Assembly (NCBI GenBank): GCA_000934385.1
Contig: KN880433.1
Coordinates: forward strand, 364,105 to 428,104
Length of the DNA: 64,000 nucleotides
Reading direction: 5' to 3'
DNA from: Cylindrobasidium torrendii FP15055 ss-10
Lineage: Eukaryota > Basidiomycota > Agaricomycetes > Agaricales > Physalacriaceae
This document shows, one piece after another, positions 62,939-64,000 of the stretch. Positions within the stretch are counted from its first letter, which is position 1. Each line of letters starts with the position of its first letter. The position numbers and the translations under genes are program-made. The notes beneath the pieces were generated by a model. It saw only the letters and a program-made list of their open reading frames with translations. It had not been told where the DNA came from and made no database searches.

Positions 62939-63239
62939 ATAACGACTCTACGATAATCTTCAAGAAAAAACGGACTGCATTGGGACAATCTCTTCGTATC
63001 ATCTTTATGTATCACCACAACAAACCCACCTATACGATACTATTCCTACGACGGGCACAGGTGCTCGGAGTTGTATAATGTAGCCATACGCGTAGATTTT
63101 TCTTTGTTGAATGCAACACTGTTGACTTTCTATGTTTCGTTCTGGTTACAAGCCCCTTATCTGGTCATGAAAGTTGTAAGTCGGAGACCATATGGGAGAG
63201 ATCCCTCGCGCAGCATCCTTCTTGGCCAACGGGGGCTAA
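62939..63239. other. Intergenic before pseudogene
   Basis: About 300 nt with the 3' end of the preceding gene. No upstream remains of the oxidase could be recognised by eye. Confidence 0.45.
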
Positions 63240-63660
63240 ATGCTTGCGCCTGCCATCGACACCGATAAATACATGTTCTTCCTCTACGACGTCGTCACAT
63301 CCAAGGGCGGGATCCTCGAAACCCGCAAGCTCACTGGCCTTTTAGATCAAGAACAAGAGCGAGTACGAAGCTGGACGAGTACGAGGCCTCTGCCATCATC
63401 AATGCAAGTGGTGTCAACGCACACGAAACGGCTGGCGATGTGAGTGTCTACCCTCTTCGCGGTGCACTGGTCCGCGTTGTCAATGACGGAAAACGCTTCC
63501 CCAAGGTGGCTCAGGCTTCTCGTTGTCCTATGGCTGCGCAGGGGATGTTTTGGACTTAGTACAGGAGATTGAGGATAGTGTCGCACCGATGAGGAGGATG
63601 TCGGTGATTATGAAGGCGAAGGCGGAGGCTCAGGCTCAACTTGCAGTACCGGTGGCATGA
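63240..63660 (+). pseudogene. D-amino-acid oxidase pseudogene (three fragments, three frames)
   Basis: Three pieces of the family appear in order but in different frames. Piece 1 (from 63240) reads PAIDTDKYMFFLYDVVTSKG then ETRKLTG. Piece 2 (from 63368, shifted) reads EYEASAIINASGVNAHETAG then VYPLRGALVRVVNDGKRFPK. Piece 3 (from 63505, shifted again) reads GGSGFSLSYGCAGDVLDLVQ, the C-terminal glycine-rich FAD motif, and ends at 63658-63660. Pieces 1 and 2 lack room for an intron between them. Between pieces 2 and 3 much of the substrate-binding domain is missing. No N-terminal FAD-binding GxGxxG was found. The gene is therefore a truncated, frameshifted relic. Confidence 0.75.
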
Positions 63661-64000
63661 AATGGGACGATGCAGCACTCATATTAGACTATAATATAGG
63701 GATAAGAAGCGTGTAATGTATTTTATTCAGTAGGCATTGACTCTTCCAATGGTGTTCAGCGCGAGATAGTGGGGATGAAGTACGCACCTTCGTCGAGGAC
63801 ATTAAACACGCATTTAGTTGGTCATCGAGGCTCGGACTGGTGGCAAATGAGCTCGACGGTACACCGGCTGTAAACCTAACTCACTTGAAAGACAATCGCC
63901 CACTGGCAGACAGCCTACGTCTGCCATGTAGCCACGACTAAGACTGAACTTAGTTATCCGTGTTTAAGCTACTTTTCAGGCTCATAACCATGAATGAGCC
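63661..64000. other. Right edge of window
   Basis: About 340 nt with no recognisable gene, repeat or RNA. Confidence 0.5.

Overview
The window is a gene-dense piece of nuclear chromosome from a filamentous basidiomycete, most likely an agaricomycete. The reasons are many short spliceosomal introns (about 42-60 nt, GT-AG with CTRAY-like branch sites), short intergenic gaps, roughly 50 % GC, an intron-containing tRNA gene, and a typical gene set (GH71 glucanase with WSC domains, S28 peptidases, RTA1 protein, F-box and BTB proteins, a DUF4203-like membrane protein). No mobile element, CRISPR array, rRNA or viral sequence was seen. CDS spans below run from start codon to stop codon and include introns. 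No species can be named from sequence alone.

Layout from left to right. 0-3.5 kb: RNF220-type E3 ligase (+) and mitochondrial AFG1 ATPase (-). 4.1-8.6 kb: tandem secreted S28 serine peptidases (+). 8.8-12.5 kb: a small unrecognised spliced gene (-) head-to-head with MCM6 (+). 12.6-14.5 kb: tandem pair of unrecognised paralogues (-). 14.8-18.2 kb: SUV39-like SET methyltransferase (-). 19.5-22.5 kb: NDUFB9 (-) head-to-head with RRN3 (+). 22.8-26.4 kb: lipin/PAH1 (-). 26.8 kb: tRNA-Arg(TCG). 27.3-31.1 kb: F-box protein (+), SDR (-), SAP18 (-). 31.4-34.3 kb: copper amine oxidase (+). 34.6-39.5 kb: RTA1 protein (-) and two tandem Old Yellow Enzymes (-). 40.2-45.4 kb: NOL11/Utp8-like protein, penta-EF-hand protein and DUF4203-like protein (all +). 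45.6-49.9 kb: hypothetical, RRT8/EI24-like and BTB proteins (all -). 50.3-54.2 kb: RTC3, annexin and a four-helix membrane protein (all +). 54.5-57.8 kb: GH71-WSC glucanase (-). 58.4-59.6 kb: a head-to-head pair of an unrecognised family. 59.8-63.7 kb: AIM9-like kinase, a disordered protein, and a D-amino-acid oxidase pseudogene (all +).

Most genes are housekeeping genes that do not form a pathway together. RRN3 (Pol I initiation) and the NOL11/Utp8-like protein both serve ribosome production but lie 20 kb apart. Local tandem duplication is the main evolutionary theme (S28, OYE, the 12.6-14.5 kb pair). The most unusual signals are in gene structure. A copper amine oxidase assembles its cofactor site from an 11-nt and a 2-nt exon. 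RTC3 has a 4-nt exon. Two introns appear to be GC-AG. Five genes carry a stop-free, frame-preserving intron. I did not see a clear new multi-gene system; the best candidate for something undescribed is the head-to-head orphan pair at 58.4-59.6 kb.
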